Positions 18,088 to 27,520 of a stretch of DNA of 34,186 nucleotides are shown one piece after another (the stretch's first letter is position 1; every line of letters starts with the position of its first letter). The position numbers and the translations under genes were made by a program. This DNA is from Bacteroidales bacterium (GTDB lineage Bacteria > Bacteroidota > Bacteroidia > Bacteroidales > JAEINX01): NCBI GenBank assembly GCA_016342645.1, contig JAEINX010000038.1, positions 1-34,186 on the forward strand. The letters are read 5' to 3'. The notes under the pieces are model-generated. The model saw only the letters and a list, made by a program, of their open reading frames with translations. It was not told where the DNA came from and did not search any database.

Positions 18088-19617
18088 TTATTCCCATTCA
18101 ATTGTTGCGGGAGGTTTTGAACTAATGTCGTAAACAACCCTATTCACTCCCCTTACTTTATTAATAATTTTGTTTGAAATATCTGATAAAAACTCATAAG
18201 GTAAATGTGACCAATCGGCTGTCATTCCGTCTGTTGATTCTACTGCTCTTAAAACTATTGTGCTTTCATAGGTTCGCTCATCGCCCATTACACCAACCGA
18301 TTGAATTGGAAGCAAAATTGTAGCTGCCTGCCAAACTTTATCGTATAATGCCCATTCTTTTAATCCATTAATATAAATATCATCGGCATCCTGAAGGATT
18401 TTAATTTTTTCATTGCTAACTTCACCGAGAATTCTAATCCCGAGGCCGGGGCCGGGAAAAGGATGGCGTTTTAACAAATCTGTATTAATTTCGAGTGCTT
18501 TTCCAATTCGCCTGACTTCATCTTTAAATAAAGAGTTTAAAGGTTCGATTAGTTTCAGTTTCATAAAATCGGGTAATCCTCCCACATTGTGATGCGATTT
18601 TATGGTAGCTGACGGGCCCTTCACTGATTTTGATTCAATAACATCGGGATAGATTGTGCCTTGTGCCAGCCATTTAACATCTTTAATTTTATGAGCTTCA
18701 TCGTCAAAGACTTCAATAAAAGTATTTCCGATTATTTTTCTTTTTTTCTCAGGATCGCTAACATTTTTTAGAGCATTAATAAAACTCCAGCCGGCATCTA
18801 CTCCTTTAACATTTAAACCGAGATTTTTATAGGATTCTAAAACGGTTTCAAATTCATTTTTGCGAAGCAAACCGTTGTCAACAAAAATGCAATGAAGGTT
18901 TTTGCCGATAGCTTTATTTAACAAAAATGCCGTTACCGAAGAATCAACTCCGCCTGATATTCCCAGCACAACCTTATCGTTAGCAATTTTTTTCTTAAGC
19001 CACTCTACTGTGGTGTGGACAAAGGAATCGGGAGTCCATGACTGAGAACATTTACAAATATCGACAAGGAAATTCTTCAACAAAATCATTCCATCAGTAG
19101 AATGATACACCTCGGGGTGAAACTGAAGGCCAAAAATATTTTCGCCCGAGATTTGAAAACCTGCAACGTTAACATCGGCGGTGCTATTAATAATTTCAAA
19201 CTTTTCAGGATTTTTAACAATTGTATCGCCATGCGACATCCAAACCTGGCTTCCGGGTTCAATACCCTTCATAAGAGGGTTTGATTTGTTTATGAAAGAA
19301 AGATTCGCTCTTCCGTATTCCCTTATCTTTGAATGAAGTATATCTGCTTCTTCGTTTAATGCAATTAATTGAGCTCCATAACAAACACCAAATAAAGGAG
19401 CTTTGTTTTTAATTTTATTTATATCAATTCGCGGTGAATTTTTATCAAACACCGAAAAAGGACTGCCTGATAAAATTATACCTTTAATGTTTTTGCTTAT
19501 TTCGGGGATAGAATTAAACGGGTGAATTTCACAGTAAACATTCAATTCCCTGACTTTTCGAGCTATGAGCTGGGTGTATTGAGATCCGAAATCGAGTATT
19601 AAAATAGTTTCTTCCAT
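18088..19617 (-). CDS. guaA: GMP synthase (glutamine-hydrolysing)
   Basis: This 509-residue enzyme converts XMP, ATP and glutamine to GMP. The class I glutamine amidotransferase domain has nucleophile Cys79 (FGVCYGAQ) and the His167/Glu169 pair in LQFHPEV. The ATP pyrophosphatase P-loop is SGGVDSS at 221-227. The C-terminal dimerisation domain ends with the family-typical [16 protein letters not shown]. All catalytic residues are intact and the length is normal. It lies between rimM (100 bp upstream) and the LysM protein (29 bp downstream) on the same strand. Confidence 0.98.
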   Translation of the reverse strand: MEETILILDFGSQYTQLIARKVRELNVYCEIHPFNSIPEISKNIKGIILSGSPFSVFDKNSPRIDINKIKNKAPLFGVCYGAQLIALNEEADILHSKIREYGRANLSFINKSNPLMKGIEPGSQVWMSHGDTIVKNPEKFEIINSTADVNVAGFQISGENIFGLQFHPEVYHSTDGMILLKNFLVDICKCSQSWTPDSFVHTTVEWLKKKIANDKVVLGISGGVDSSVTAFLLNKAIGKNLHCIFVDNGLLRKNEFETVLESYKNLGLNVKGVDAGWSFINALKNVSDPEKKRKIIGNTFIEVFDDEAHKIKDVKWLAQGTIYPDVIESKSVKGPSATIKSHHNVGGLPDFMKLKLIEPLNSLFKDEVRRIGKALEINTDLLKRHPFPGPGLGIRILGEVSNEKIKILQDADDIYINGLKEWALYDKVWQAATILLPIQSVGVMGDERTYESTIVLRAVESTDGMTADWSHLPYEFLSDISNKIINKVRGVNRVVYDISSKPPATIEWE

Positions 19618-19717
19618 TTTGCAAAGATTGAATTTTTTTTGATTATGGAAAAGAAAATCAATATAAAAACTTTGTTATTATAATTTGGAAATTTTGATTC
19701 TCAATTTAATTTTCATT

Positions 19718-20239
19718 TTATAAATAAAGGTCAATCAATCCTTGGGGGGCATTAATATAAACCTTTTTATTGTCGCTATCAACACTTTTCACAATTTCAT
19801 CAACAATCGGAACCAGTATTTCTTTTTCTTTAAATAATATTTGCAAAAGCGATTGTTCAGGGAGTTCAAGAATATCATTAATTATCCCGATATCTCCATG
19901 ATCTTCATCTTCAACCGAAAATCCAATAATTTCATGAAAATAAAATTTTTCATCCGGCAAATCAGGTAAAAAATCAATTGGAAGAAAAAGATTAAGCTTT
20001 AGAAATTTTTGGGCTTTTTCAGGATTTGAAATATCTTCAAGTTTTACGGTAGCATAATTTCCTTTTATTTTTATTGTTTCAATAAAAAAAGGGATAAGTT
20101 TTTGATTAATTTCAATAAAAACCATTTCAAGATCATTGTAATTTTCGGGATGATCAACATCAAGAAAGAAAATCACTTCTCCATTCTTCCCAAAAGTTTT
20201 TGTAATGATTCCTAAATTAAAACAATCTTCTTTTTTCAT
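19718..20239 (-). CDS. rimM: 16S rRNA processing protein RimM
   Basis: This 173-residue, two-domain ribosome maturation factor binds S19 and helps 30S head assembly. The N-terminal domain shows LGIITKTFGKNGEV (about 9-22), the usual G-x-I-x-K-x-x-G-x-x-G-E-V opening. The PRC-barrel C-terminal part has FYFHEIIGFSVED and ILVPIVDEIVKSVD, ending GLIDLYL. It sits downstream of rpsP, as in many bacteria, but a strong hairpin terminator and a second inverted repeat lie between the two genes. Confidence 0.95.
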   Translation of the reverse strand: MKKEDCFNLGIITKTFGKNGEVIFFLDVDHPENYNDLEMVFIEINQKLIPFFIETIKIKGNYATVKLEDISNPEKAQKFLKLNLFLPIDFLPDLPDEKFYFHEIIGFSVEDEDHGDIGIINDILELPEQSLLQILFKEKEILVPIVDEIVKSVDSDNKKVYINAPQGLIDLYL

Positions 20240-20265
20240 AAATTATTTTTCAGGTTCAAACCGAC

Positions 20266-20311
20266 ATAAATTTTTTCATATAAATATACACAAACATATG
20301 AAAAAATTTAT
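20266..20311. repeat. Perfect 16-bp inverted repeat before rimM
   Basis: ATAAATTTTTTCATAT (20266-20281) and ATATGAAAAAATTTAT (20296-20311) are exact reverse complements around a 14-nt spacer. CCG/CGG flanks at 20261-20263 and 20313-20315 could extend the stem. On the minus strand it lies 27 bp before the rimM start and after the rpsP terminator. No T-run follows on that strand, so it is more likely an operator or leader structure than a terminator. Confidence 0.75.
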
Positions 20312-20361
20312 ACGGAGGTTCCCTCTGTCCTATTTATTTCAATTTTTTTTTCAGAGGAAAT

Positions 20362-20408
20362 ATAAAAAAAAGGCTAATGTAAAAGGAATTCCCTTTTCCA
20401 TAGCCTTT
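20362..20408 (-). terminator. Hairpin terminator after rpsP
   Basis: AAAGGCTA (20369-20376) pairs with TAGCCTTT (20401-20408), and AAAAGG (20381-20386) pairs with CCTTTT (20391-20396, one shift allowed), giving a long hairpin. On the minus strand it is followed by a T-tract (complement of the A-run 20364-20371). It begins 24 bp after the rpsP stop and should end or attenuate the rpsP transcript before rimM. Confidence 0.8.
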
Positions 20409-20431
20409 AATATTTTTGTTAAAGAGAATAT

Positions 20432-21127
20432 TTATTCAGCAGTTTTTTCTTCTTTTGTTTCTATTTCTGTTTCTTTTTTCTCTCCTTCAGGTTTTTCTTT
20501 TTTCTCAGTTGTTTCTGCTTGTTTAGGAGTTTCTTCTTTTGCAGGAATTTCTTCTTTTGCAGCAGTTTCCTCTTGAACAGGAGCTTCTTCTTTTTCAGGA
20601 GTTTCTTCTTGTTTAGTAGCTTCTTCTGCAGCAACATCACCTTCTTTAGCCCTTTGATCTTCTAACTCTTTTGCTTTTTTCTTAGCAATTTTAGCAGCTA
20701 TATCTTCTTTGATTTTTGTTTCAGTTTCAAGGCGTTTTTTATTTTCATCCTTTAATTTCAAGTCTTGGTCTTTTATCTTTTGGAGTTTTTTATTCTCCTT
20801 TTCAGCTAACCAAGTTTGGAATTTAGCTTCAGCTTGTTCTTCTGTTAAAGCTCCTTTTTTAACCCCTTTCAGGAGATGATCTTTGAGCATAACACCTTTT
20901 ACAGATAATATAGAACGTGCTGTATCTGTTGGTTGAGCTCCGTTTTGAAGCCATTGAATTGCTTTGTTCATATCCAATTCAATTTTTGCAGGATTGCATA
21001 CGGGATCATAAGTGCCAATTTTTTCTATAAATTTTCCATCTCGTGGTGCCCGACCATCCGCAATAATAATGTGGTAAAAAGGATTGCCCTTTTTCCCTCT
21101 TCTTTGTAATCTGATTTTTACCGGCAT
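20432..21127 (-). CDS. rpsP: 30S ribosomal protein S16 with long acidic/lysine tail
   Basis: The first 80 or so residues are a standard bS16: [22 protein letters not shown], then [15 protein letters not shown] and [10 protein letters not shown]. The protein continues to 231 residues, while the core is about 80-90. Residues about 110-231 are a Lys/Glu coiled-coil-like region, then a Glu/Ala/Lys/Thr/Pro repeat tail with [15 protein letters not shown] and KEEK units. S16 extensions are known in Bacteroidota, but this one is long. The tail is probably disordered and exposed on the 30S surface. It is the first gene before rimM on the minus strand, divergent from the K+ channel gene. Confidence 0.96.
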   Translation of the reverse strand: MPVKIRLQRRGKKGNPFYHIIIADGRAPRDGKFIEKIGTYDPVCNPAKIELDMNKAIQWLQNGAQPTDTARSILSVKGVMLKDHLLKGVKKGALTEEQAEAKFQTWLAEKENKKLQKIKDQDLKLKDENKKRLETETKIKEDIAAKIAKKKAKELEDQRAKEGDVAAEEATKQEETPEKEEAPVQEETAAKEEIPAKEETPKQAETTEKKEKPEGEKKETEIETKEEKTAE

Positions 21128-21321
21128 TTTTTAATTTTTATGTAATTAATAATTTCTCAACGGTTTTTAGAAGAATGAATTACCATTCTATCCCACATGT
21201 TTTCAACTGTTTAATCCTTTTGCCAAAAACCGGCTGCAAATATCGGAATTATTCTTTAATTAATAAAGAAAAAAGTTTTTAATTTTTTTATTTTGCTTTT
21301 ACAATTGTCATGGATTTTATG

Positions 21322-21351
21322 CTTGCACAAACGAAGTATTAAATAATTTTG
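21322..21351 (+). promoter_or_regulatory. Candidate promoter of the K+ channel gene
   Basis: TAATTTTG at 21344-21351 matches TAnnTTTG. CTTG at 21322-21325 lies 18 bp upstream as a -33-like element. The ATG follows 40 bp after the -7 box. Confidence 0.5.
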
Positions 21352-21391
21352 TAATATTGTAACGTAATCCATTTTTTATAAAATAATTACG

Positions 21392-22744
21392 ATGTCGGGA
21401 AAGAATAGAATAATTTTAGCAATAGTACTCTTAGTATTAGTGATAATAATTGGAGTTGTAGGTTATATGTCAATCGAAAACTACTCTTTAATGGAGAGTT
21501 TTTATATGTCGGTAATAACCATCACAACAGTTGGTTTCGGAGAAGTAAAACCTTTATCACCGGCTGGAAAGGGATTTACAACATTCTTAATTTTAATAGG
21601 TTTTGTAAGCCTGGCTTTTATGGGCCGGGCTATCGTGGAATTGTTTTTTGAACGTATTTGGAATATTAGTTTTAAACTTAAAAATATGAGATCGAAAATA
21701 TCAAAATTAAAAGAGCATTACATTGTTTGTGGTTATGGAAGAGTTGGAAAAGGATCAGTTGAATATTTGTTAAACGCAGGCGTAGAATTTGTAATTATTG
21801 AGCATTCGCATGAACAATGCCTTGAACTTCAAAAAGAAAATTATTTATTTATTGAGGGTGATGCTTCGAGGGAAAACATTTTACTTAATGCTAAAATCAA
21901 AAATGCTAAAGGTTTGCTTGCTCTTTTAAACAATGATCCCGATAATTTGTTTCTTGTTCTGACTGCCCGTGAATTAAATCCAACCTTAAATATAATTTCG
22001 AGAGCTGAAGACCCGATGTCGGAAAAGAAAATCATTCGTGCCGGTGCCGATAAAGTTATAACTCCTTACATAAATACCGGAAAACAAATTGCAAACATGG
22101 TTTTAAATGAAAATGATGATGCTTTTTTCTCATCGGAGTTTAACGAACTTACAAAAATAGTCCCCCAATGGATTGATATAAAAACCGGTTCCGATATGCT
22201 TGGAAAAACCATTGCTGTTGTTGCCGAAGAAATGAATCGAATTGTATATGGATTAAGAAGAGTGGGACGGGATTTTATTTTTCCTGATGAAAACATTGTT
22301 CTGAAAAATGCGGATAAGCTTCTTGTCCTTGATGATGAAACAATTGATAAAAATAAAACCGTCGTTAATTCAAAGGAATTGAAAAAATTGGTAATAGTCG
22401 ATGATAACCCGATTATTTTACATTTGTATGCGAGGCTATTTCAAAAAAACGGATTTTGTCCAATTACAGCTACGAACGGTGAAGAAGGTTTCGATTTGAT
22501 AAAACAGGAAAAACCGGTAGCTGCGGTAATTGATTATATGTTACCTGTTTTGTCAGGTATTGAATTATGTTCTCAAATCAGAAAAGATAAAGAACTCAAT
22601 AATATTAAATTAATATTGTTTACGGGTGATAAGGAAGAAGAGACAAATAAACGCGCCTTACAAGCCGGAGCTGATGAGGTTGTTATTAAAAGCCCGGATG
22701 CACAAGAAATTATTAATACGGTTATTGATATTCTGAATAATTAA
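21392..22744 (+). CDS. K+ channel with RCK (TrkA) domains fused to a receiver domain
   Basis: The protein has 450 residues in four parts. Residues 7-84 are a two-helix pore unit with selectivity filter TTVGFG (45-50). Residues about 108-225 are RCK-N with CGYGRVGKG (113-121) for nucleotide. Residues about 250-318 are RCK-C. Residues 331-450 are a CheY-like receiver with the acidic pair Asp337/Asp338, phospho-acceptor Asp381 (VIDYMLP), Thr411 and Lys433. Every receiver residue needed for phosphorylation is present. MthK-type channels normally end after RCK-C, so the fusion suggests that a histidine kinase gates K+ flux (inference). No kinase gene is adjacent. It is divergent from rpsP, with 264 bp between. 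Confidence 0.92.
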   Translation: MSGKNRIILAIVLLVLVIIIGVVGYMSIENYSLMESFYMSVITITTVGFGEVKPLSPAGKGFTTFLILIGFVSLAFMGRAIVELFFERIWNISFKLKNMRSKISKLKEHYIVCGYGRVGKGSVEYLLNAGVEFVIIEHSHEQCLELQKENYLFIEGDASRENILLNAKIKNAKGLLALLNNDPDNLFLVLTARELNPTLNIISRAEDPMSEKKIIRAGADKVITPYINTGKQIANMVLNENDDAFFSSEFNELTKIVPQWIDIKTGSDMLGKTIAVVAEEMNRIVYGLRRVGRDFIFPDENIVLKNADKLLVLDDETIDKNKTVVNSKELKKLVIVDDNPIILHLYARLFQKNGFCPITATNGEEGFDLIKQEKPVAAVIDYMLPVLSGIELCSQIRKDKELNNIKLILFTGDKEEETNKRALQAGADEVVIKSPDAQEIINTVIDILNN

Positions 22745-22831
22745 ATAATCACCCCTTCCACGCAACCTTTTCTTCTATAAATCATCATAGTTATAGAAAA
22801 TAAATCGAATAAAAAATTGAAAACGATAAAT

Positions 22832-23509
22832 ATGAGAAAAATTATTCTAATTTGTTTTATCTGTCTTGCCGGAAACTTATATATTTCAGCACAAGGAAAA
22901 CAATCGGAAAATGTTATTTCCGATACAAGCCCAAAAAATGTAAATGAAATGAACAAAGATGTTGTTCAGGATGAAGTTAAAACAAGCAATTACTCTTTTA
23001 CAGGTTATTATAATGTTACGGATTTGGGATTTTTAGTCGGATCAACTTCAAATGTAAATAAAGCACCTTTTTCATTTTTAACTGTAAACGGTTATCAATT
23101 TACCGAGCAGTTAGGAGCAGGAATTGGTGTTGGAGTTGAATTCTTTTCCGAAAGTTATTTGCCTTTAGTACTGGATGCAAGATATTATTTTCGTGAAGCA
23201 AACTTTTCTCCTTTTGCATTTGTGCGTGGAGGATATTTATTTGCTTTAGAAGAAAGTGCAAACCACTACATATATCATGATTATCCCGTTTGGTCCAGTT
23301 TTATCCCCCCTACTCCGGAATGTAAACCAAAAGGTGGGTGGATTATAAATCCGGGTTTAGGAATAAGAAATATGTTTAACGAACATTTCGGCATTGTTTT
23401 CAGTGCAGCTTACAGGTTCCAGAGCCTTCACTACGAATACAATGATGACAGTAAGCTAATTCTTGAATCGAACCGGCTTGATCTTAAAATTGGTATTATT
23501 TTTAAATAA
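22832..23509 (+). CDS. Outer-membrane beta-barrel protein
   Basis: I choose ATG 22832 (225 residues) over the in-frame TTG 15 bp upstream, because MRKIILICFICLAGNLYISAQ is a complete signal peptide. After a polar stretch of about 40 residues, the chain alternates strands rich in Tyr, Phe and Gly (LGFLVGS, LGAGIGVGVEFF, LVLDARYYF, PFAFVRGGYLF, GIVFSAAYRFQSL). It ends in LDLKIGIIFK, with Phe second to last. This fits a small OmpA/OmpW-like barrel of 8 or so strands. Its function is unknown. It starts 88 bp after the channel gene and ends 12 bp before the LVIVD lipoprotein, with which it should form an operon. Confidence 0.8.
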   Translation: MRKIILICFICLAGNLYISAQGKQSENVISDTSPKNVNEMNKDVVQDEVKTSNYSFTGYYNVTDLGFLVGSTSNVNKAPFSFLTVNGYQFTEQLGAGIGVGVEFFSESYLPLVLDARYYFREANFSPFAFVRGGYLFALEESANHYIYHDYPVWSSFIPPTPECKPKGGWIINPGLGIRNMFNEHFGIVFSAAYRFQSLHYEYNDDSKLILESNRLDLKIGIIFK

Positions 23510-23521
23510 AAATTTGAAGCA

Positions 23522-24784
23522 ATGAAAAAAACAAGCATTTTTCTAATAATAATTATAGCAATTGCCATAAGTTCTTGTAAAGATAAATATATTGAAATAT
23601 TTACGGCTAATAGTCCAATATATTTAAGTTATGAGACCTTACGAAATTCAGTAAAACAAACTGATGCAAAGGTACTTGAAAATCCAGGTAAATTTTATTT
23701 CAAGGATAATTACATTTTTGTTGTCGAAAAAATGAAAGGGATTCATATTATAAACAATACCGATCCGGCTAATCCCAAAAATTTAACATTTATCGAAATA
23801 CCGGGAAATGTCGATCTTGCCATAAAAGGAACTGTTTTATATGCAGATAGCTATATTGATATGATTGCAATTGATATTTCCGATCTTTCAAATATAAAAG
23901 AAATAAAAAGAATTGAAAAAATTCTGCCCTATACACTTCCACCGACTGTTGAAGATTATCCAATCGCTAAAATAGATGAAGATAAAGGTGTTGTTGTTGA
24001 TTGGGAAATTAAAAAAGTCAGACAGGTTGTTGACAATAATTATTACCCTATTTATAAATGGGAAAATAACTTCGCTTTATCCGATAGAACTTATGTTAAC
24101 ACCGGAGGATTAAGCAATACCGGTATAGGTGTTGGCGGTTCAATGGCGCGCTTTAGCATTAAGGATAACACTCTTTATGCTGTTGATGTAGCACAGTTGC
24201 ATGTTTTAAATATCAGCACACCGGCTGATCCCAAAAGCATTAACGATATTAACGTAGGCTGGGATATTGAAACAATGTTTATTCTTGAAGATAATTTATT
24301 TTTTGGTACACGAACCGGCATGTTGATTTATGATATTTCTTCACCCACCTCTCCACGCTATATTAGTACATTCTGGCATATGACAAGTTGCGATCCGGTT
24401 ATAGTTCTGGATACACTTGCTTACATAACACTGCGTGGCGGCAATATTTGTGGAAATAATCTCAATGAACTGAATGTTGTTTCGATAGCTGATCTCGAAA
24501 ATCCAAATTTATTAAAAATATATCCCATGTCAGGTCCTTATGGATTGGGTATTGATGATAATGTTTTGTTTATTTGTGATGGCGATGCAGGATTAAAAAT
24601 CTATGATGCAAGTGATCCATTGGCAATAGATGATAATATGTTGGCTCATTTCCCGGAAATTCAAGCGTTTGATGTAATTCCTATTAATGGTGTATTAATA
24701 CTTATAGGTGAAGATGGAATTTATCAATACGATTATCAGGATATTGAAAACATTACGTTTATAAGTAAAATTGAAATTGGTTGA
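23522..24784 (+). CDS. LVIVD-repeat lipoprotein
   Basis: This 420-residue protein has a lipoprotein signal (ISSC, Cys19). The body consists of LVIVD-type repeats of about 40 residues. Examples are GIHIINNTDPANPKNL, MIAIDISDLSNIKEI, QLHVLNISTPADPKSI, GMLIYDISSPTSPRYI and GLKIYDASDPLAID, each followed by a V/I-rich strand. The repeats predict a beta-propeller anchored to the outer membrane or periplasmic face. Related proteins are cell-surface proteins without known enzymatic activity. It lies 12 bp after the barrel gene, and the two products may interact. Confidence 0.87.
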   Translation: MKKTSIFLIIIIAIAISSCKDKYIEIFTANSPIYLSYETLRNSVKQTDAKVLENPGKFYFKDNYIFVVEKMKGIHIINNTDPANPKNLTFIEIPGNVDLAIKGTVLYADSYIDMIAIDISDLSNIKEIKRIEKILPYTLPPTVEDYPIAKIDEDKGVVVDWEIKKVRQVVDNNYYPIYKWENNFALSDRTYVNTGGLSNTGIGVGGSMARFSIKDNTLYAVDVAQLHVLNISTPADPKSINDINVGWDIETMFILEDNLFFGTRTGMLIYDISSPTSPRYISTFWHMTSCDPVIVLDTLAYITLRGGNICGNNLNELNVVSIADLENPNLLKIYPMSGPYGLGIDDNVLFICDGDAGLKIYDASDPLAIDDNMLAHFPEIQAFDVIPINGVLILIGEDGIYQYDYQDIENITFISKIEIG

Positions 24785-24976
24785 GACCTCTTGAAAGCAT
24801 AAGTATCGTAAATAAAAATCATAAACGTTTGTCAATAGCGAGTGTAAATGGTTATACTGTTATATGGTTAAATTGTTAACAATACCACTAAAACATCTAA
24901 GCATTTTTCCAAATGTTTTGAATCCTTGCGAATCTTTTTAACTATCACAAGTTTTTTTTAATTCCTGAAATTGGTA

Positions 24977-25660
24977 TCAATTATGAATTTTTACTTCCCA
25001 ATTTCCCGGCCCGTAGATTTCAAATTCAAATGTTACTAAGAGTTGGGCAGTATGTATCTTATTCCACGTCATGTAATTTACTCTTCCTGTAAAAGGAAAC
25101 TCAATAAATTCATAGCCAATTCCATTTCCTAACTTCAATTCAGTCCCACTACTTCCGGATATTAGAAATTCAGAAATCCCATTGTTTGGTGCTCCGTTTT
25201 GGAGAAAATAAATTAAAACTCTATTGGGATTACCACTCCCCATTCTATCAATACTATATCTGTCAACTCCCCTATTTACTAATACTTTTGGTTTTTCGGG
25301 TACCGGCCCCATATATTTCCCATTTTCCCAAAGACCATCTTGAATACTGTCTTTGTCATTATATTTAAAAGTGTAAATACCCTTTCCTTCTCTTTTTCCA
25401 CCCAACCATTCTCCAATATACTTTGCACCATTAGCATAAATATATGTCCCAACTCCATCAGGTAATCCTTTTCGGAAACGGCCTTCATAAGTGTCTATGC
25501 CAACTGCTTTTCCTTTACCATGAGCAAGGCCTTTTTTGCATTTCCCATCATAAGTTCCGGCAATTTCAGGTAATAAAACTTTACATTCTTTTTGTCCAAA
25601 CACAAAAATACTTAATGCAAAAAAAACAATCAGCAGTTTGATTCTTTTGTAATTTTTCAT
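24977..25660 (-). CDS. Secreted MORN-repeat protein
   Basis: This 227-residue protein has a signal peptide (cleavage near VFGQ, residue 22). MORN repeats lie at about 36-120: YDGKCKKGLAHGKGKA, YEGRFRKGLPDGVGTYIY, YIGEWLGGKREGKGIYTF and a degenerate QDGLWENGKYMGPVP. Residues about 130-227 are a beta-rich domain without repeats (SGTELKLGNGIGYEFIEFPF, then LVTFEFEIYGPGNWEVKI), which resembles a carbohydrate-binding-like sandwich but has no clear family. It is probably periplasmic. It lies 52 bp upstream of the transglutaminase-like stop codon in the minus-strand order, so the two could be separate units. Confidence 0.82.
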   Translation of the reverse strand: MKNYKRIKLLIVFFALSIFVFGQKECKVLLPEIAGTYDGKCKKGLAHGKGKAVGIDTYEGRFRKGLPDGVGTYIYANGAKYIGEWLGGKREGKGIYTFKYNDKDSIQDGLWENGKYMGPVPEKPKVLVNRGVDRYSIDRMGSGNPNRVLIYFLQNGAPNNGISEFLISGSSGTELKLGNGIGYEFIEFPFTGRVNYMTWNKIHTAQLLVTFEFEIYGPGNWEVKIHN

Positions 25661-25712
25661 TTTTTTAATTTTTAGTGTATAATATTTTTATCAATAATAA
25701 ATAGTTGATTTC

Positions 25713-27347
25713 TTACTCAATCGGCTCCCAATCGGCAAACCTATCGAAAATCAAAAATGTTTTTGGCTCGGTTACCTGAAAGTCATTAGAATTATAAGTC
25801 CAGCCCATTGTTTCCGAGCCTCCACCACCTTCAGTTGTAATCAAAAAACGATTTGCAAGATGACCGAAGTAATTCGCTTGATCGCGTGGAGAAAATCTAT
25901 CCCCTCCACTCGGATCGACCGGAATCCAACCATAGTTAGGCAAATAAATTTCAACCCAACGGTGAAAAACATCGTCGAAGCTTGATTCATCACCCCTTAC
26001 AACTACCGAACCTACGTAACGAGCCGGTAAGCCCGCTGCCCTGCACATTGCGATATAAACAAAAGAATATTCGGAACAAGAACCGTTTCCTCTTTCCAAC
26101 ACAGTTGGGGCCGTATTCCATCCACCGACCATTTCGTAATACATATTATCTATAAGATAATTGAATATTTTTCGGGCAATCCAAAAGGGATTTTTTTCAT
26201 CACCTACTACATTTTTAACTGCATTCTGAATTACCGGATGATCTGTTCCGTATTTTTCATTATTTTCAAGATATAATCCGCTGATTTCCGGAGGAATTTC
26301 TTCAAGTGATCCTACTTTATCGGGGAATATGAAATATCTGATATCGGAAACAGAAGCATTTACAAACATTTCAGCATCACGGATCTCGCCTGAGGAAATA
26401 TTTTTAAATTCAAAATGAGCAGTTTCCTGTCCCCATTTATCTTTTACAATTTCGGTCGGTTTTGGAGAATATGTTATTTCGCCGTTAATTTTCTGGTTTG
26501 GCCTGTCCACAGGAATTGCAATATGAATATCAACATCTTTTGCTTTTCCAGGGCCAAAGTTTGATAGTTGATGGATAATTGTAATTTTTGAATTTCGTTG
26601 ATTGCTAAGTTTAAAATTTTGCTTACTGTCAATTTCAAGCTTGTAAATTTTATCATATTCCGAATCTGCCGACCACAGATTCTCACCGGTATAACATAAA
26701 CCCCTTGAATAAGGCCCCGGAGAGTCGGTAATAATAATTACACATCCCGATTCGGGATCAACCATATAAATCTCATCCTTGATCCTATCTGAAACCCATA
26801 AATATTTTCCGTCAAAAGTTAAACCGCGTGGGTCAACCGAAGGGGATTTTAAGGAGCGTATTGTCGTTCCGTCGTCGGGACTGAATTGTATTAATTCATC
26901 GGAAGCGTCATCAACACACCATAAATATTTTCCATCCCAACATAAACCTCGTGGAGAAGAGCTAGGTGATTGAACAACTTTCAAAATTGTCCCATCATTA
27001 GGGTCAACACGATAAATAACTCCATTATAATTTTCCGATAAAGGAATTCCTCCTTTTACATCAGCGTTCCATAGTGCTTCGCCATCCCATGCCAATCCTG
27101 TGGGCCAATAAGCCGGTGAGGGAATACTTCTAACTACTTTACCGTTTTTAGGATTTATGCAAAACAGTTTATCTGCTTTACGATCGGCAAGCCATAAATT
27201 TTCTCCATCAAAAGTCATTCCGGTTGGAAATTTACCCGGAGTTTTATAGGATTTAATTACTTCACCAGTGTAAGCCAAGAGAAACGCCGGAAAAAGGATC
27301 AGTGAAACAAAAAACAGAACAAAAATCCCTGAAAATGTTTTTTTCAT
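25713..27347 (-). CDS. Beta-propeller-like protein with C-terminal transglutaminase-like protease domain
   Basis: The protein has 544 residues with a signal peptide (about 1-25). Five repeats at about 40-52, 81-93, 131-143, 172-184 and 213-225 share the pattern P-x-G-L-x-W/F-D-G-x-x-L-W, an NHL/SMP-30-like propeller. After a beta-sandwich (about 245-345) comes a transglutaminase-like domain with Cys424 (GNGSCSEYSF), His462 (FHRWVEIYLP) and Asp478 (WIPVDPSGG), the full Cys-His-Asp triad. Bacterial proteins of this class usually hydrolyse peptide bonds rather than cross-link. It should be periplasmic or secreted. The propeller may bind the substrate. Confidence 0.9.
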   Translation of the reverse strand: MKKTFSGIFVLFFVSLILFPAFLLAYTGEVIKSYKTPGKFPTGMTFDGENLWLADRKADKLFCINPKNGKVVRSIPSPAYWPTGLAWDGEALWNADVKGGIPLSENYNGVIYRVDPNDGTILKVVQSPSSSPRGLCWDGKYLWCVDDASDELIQFSPDDGTTIRSLKSPSVDPRGLTFDGKYLWVSDRIKDEIYMVDPESGCVIIITDSPGPYSRGLCYTGENLWSADSEYDKIYKLEIDSKQNFKLSNQRNSKITIIHQLSNFGPGKAKDVDIHIAIPVDRPNQKINGEITYSPKPTEIVKDKWGQETAHFEFKNISSGEIRDAEMFVNASVSDIRYFIFPDKVGSLEEIPPEISGLYLENNEKYGTDHPVIQNAVKNVVGDEKNPFWIARKIFNYLIDNMYYEMVGGWNTAPTVLERGNGSCSEYSFVYIAMCRAAGLPARYVGSVVVRGDESSFDDVFHRWVEIYLPNYGWIPVDPSGGDRFSPRDQANYFGHLANRFLITTEGGGGSETMGWTYNSNDFQVTEPKTFLIFDRFADWEPIE

Positions 27348-27520
27348 AACAATAATATTTTCGTATATTTATTAAATATTTATCAAAAAATAATCGGATA
27401 AAATTAATAATAATATTGAGATAATTTTAAAATACTGCAGATTCAATTATAAGTTTCTCCTACTGACTCAATGACACAAGCAATTGTACAGAACCTTGTG
27501 AAAACACATTGAATTGGTTC

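Noticed and set aside
22741..22956. Minus-strand 71-codon ORF
   Set aside because: It is a shadow of the barrel-protein signal peptide and the intergenic spacer.
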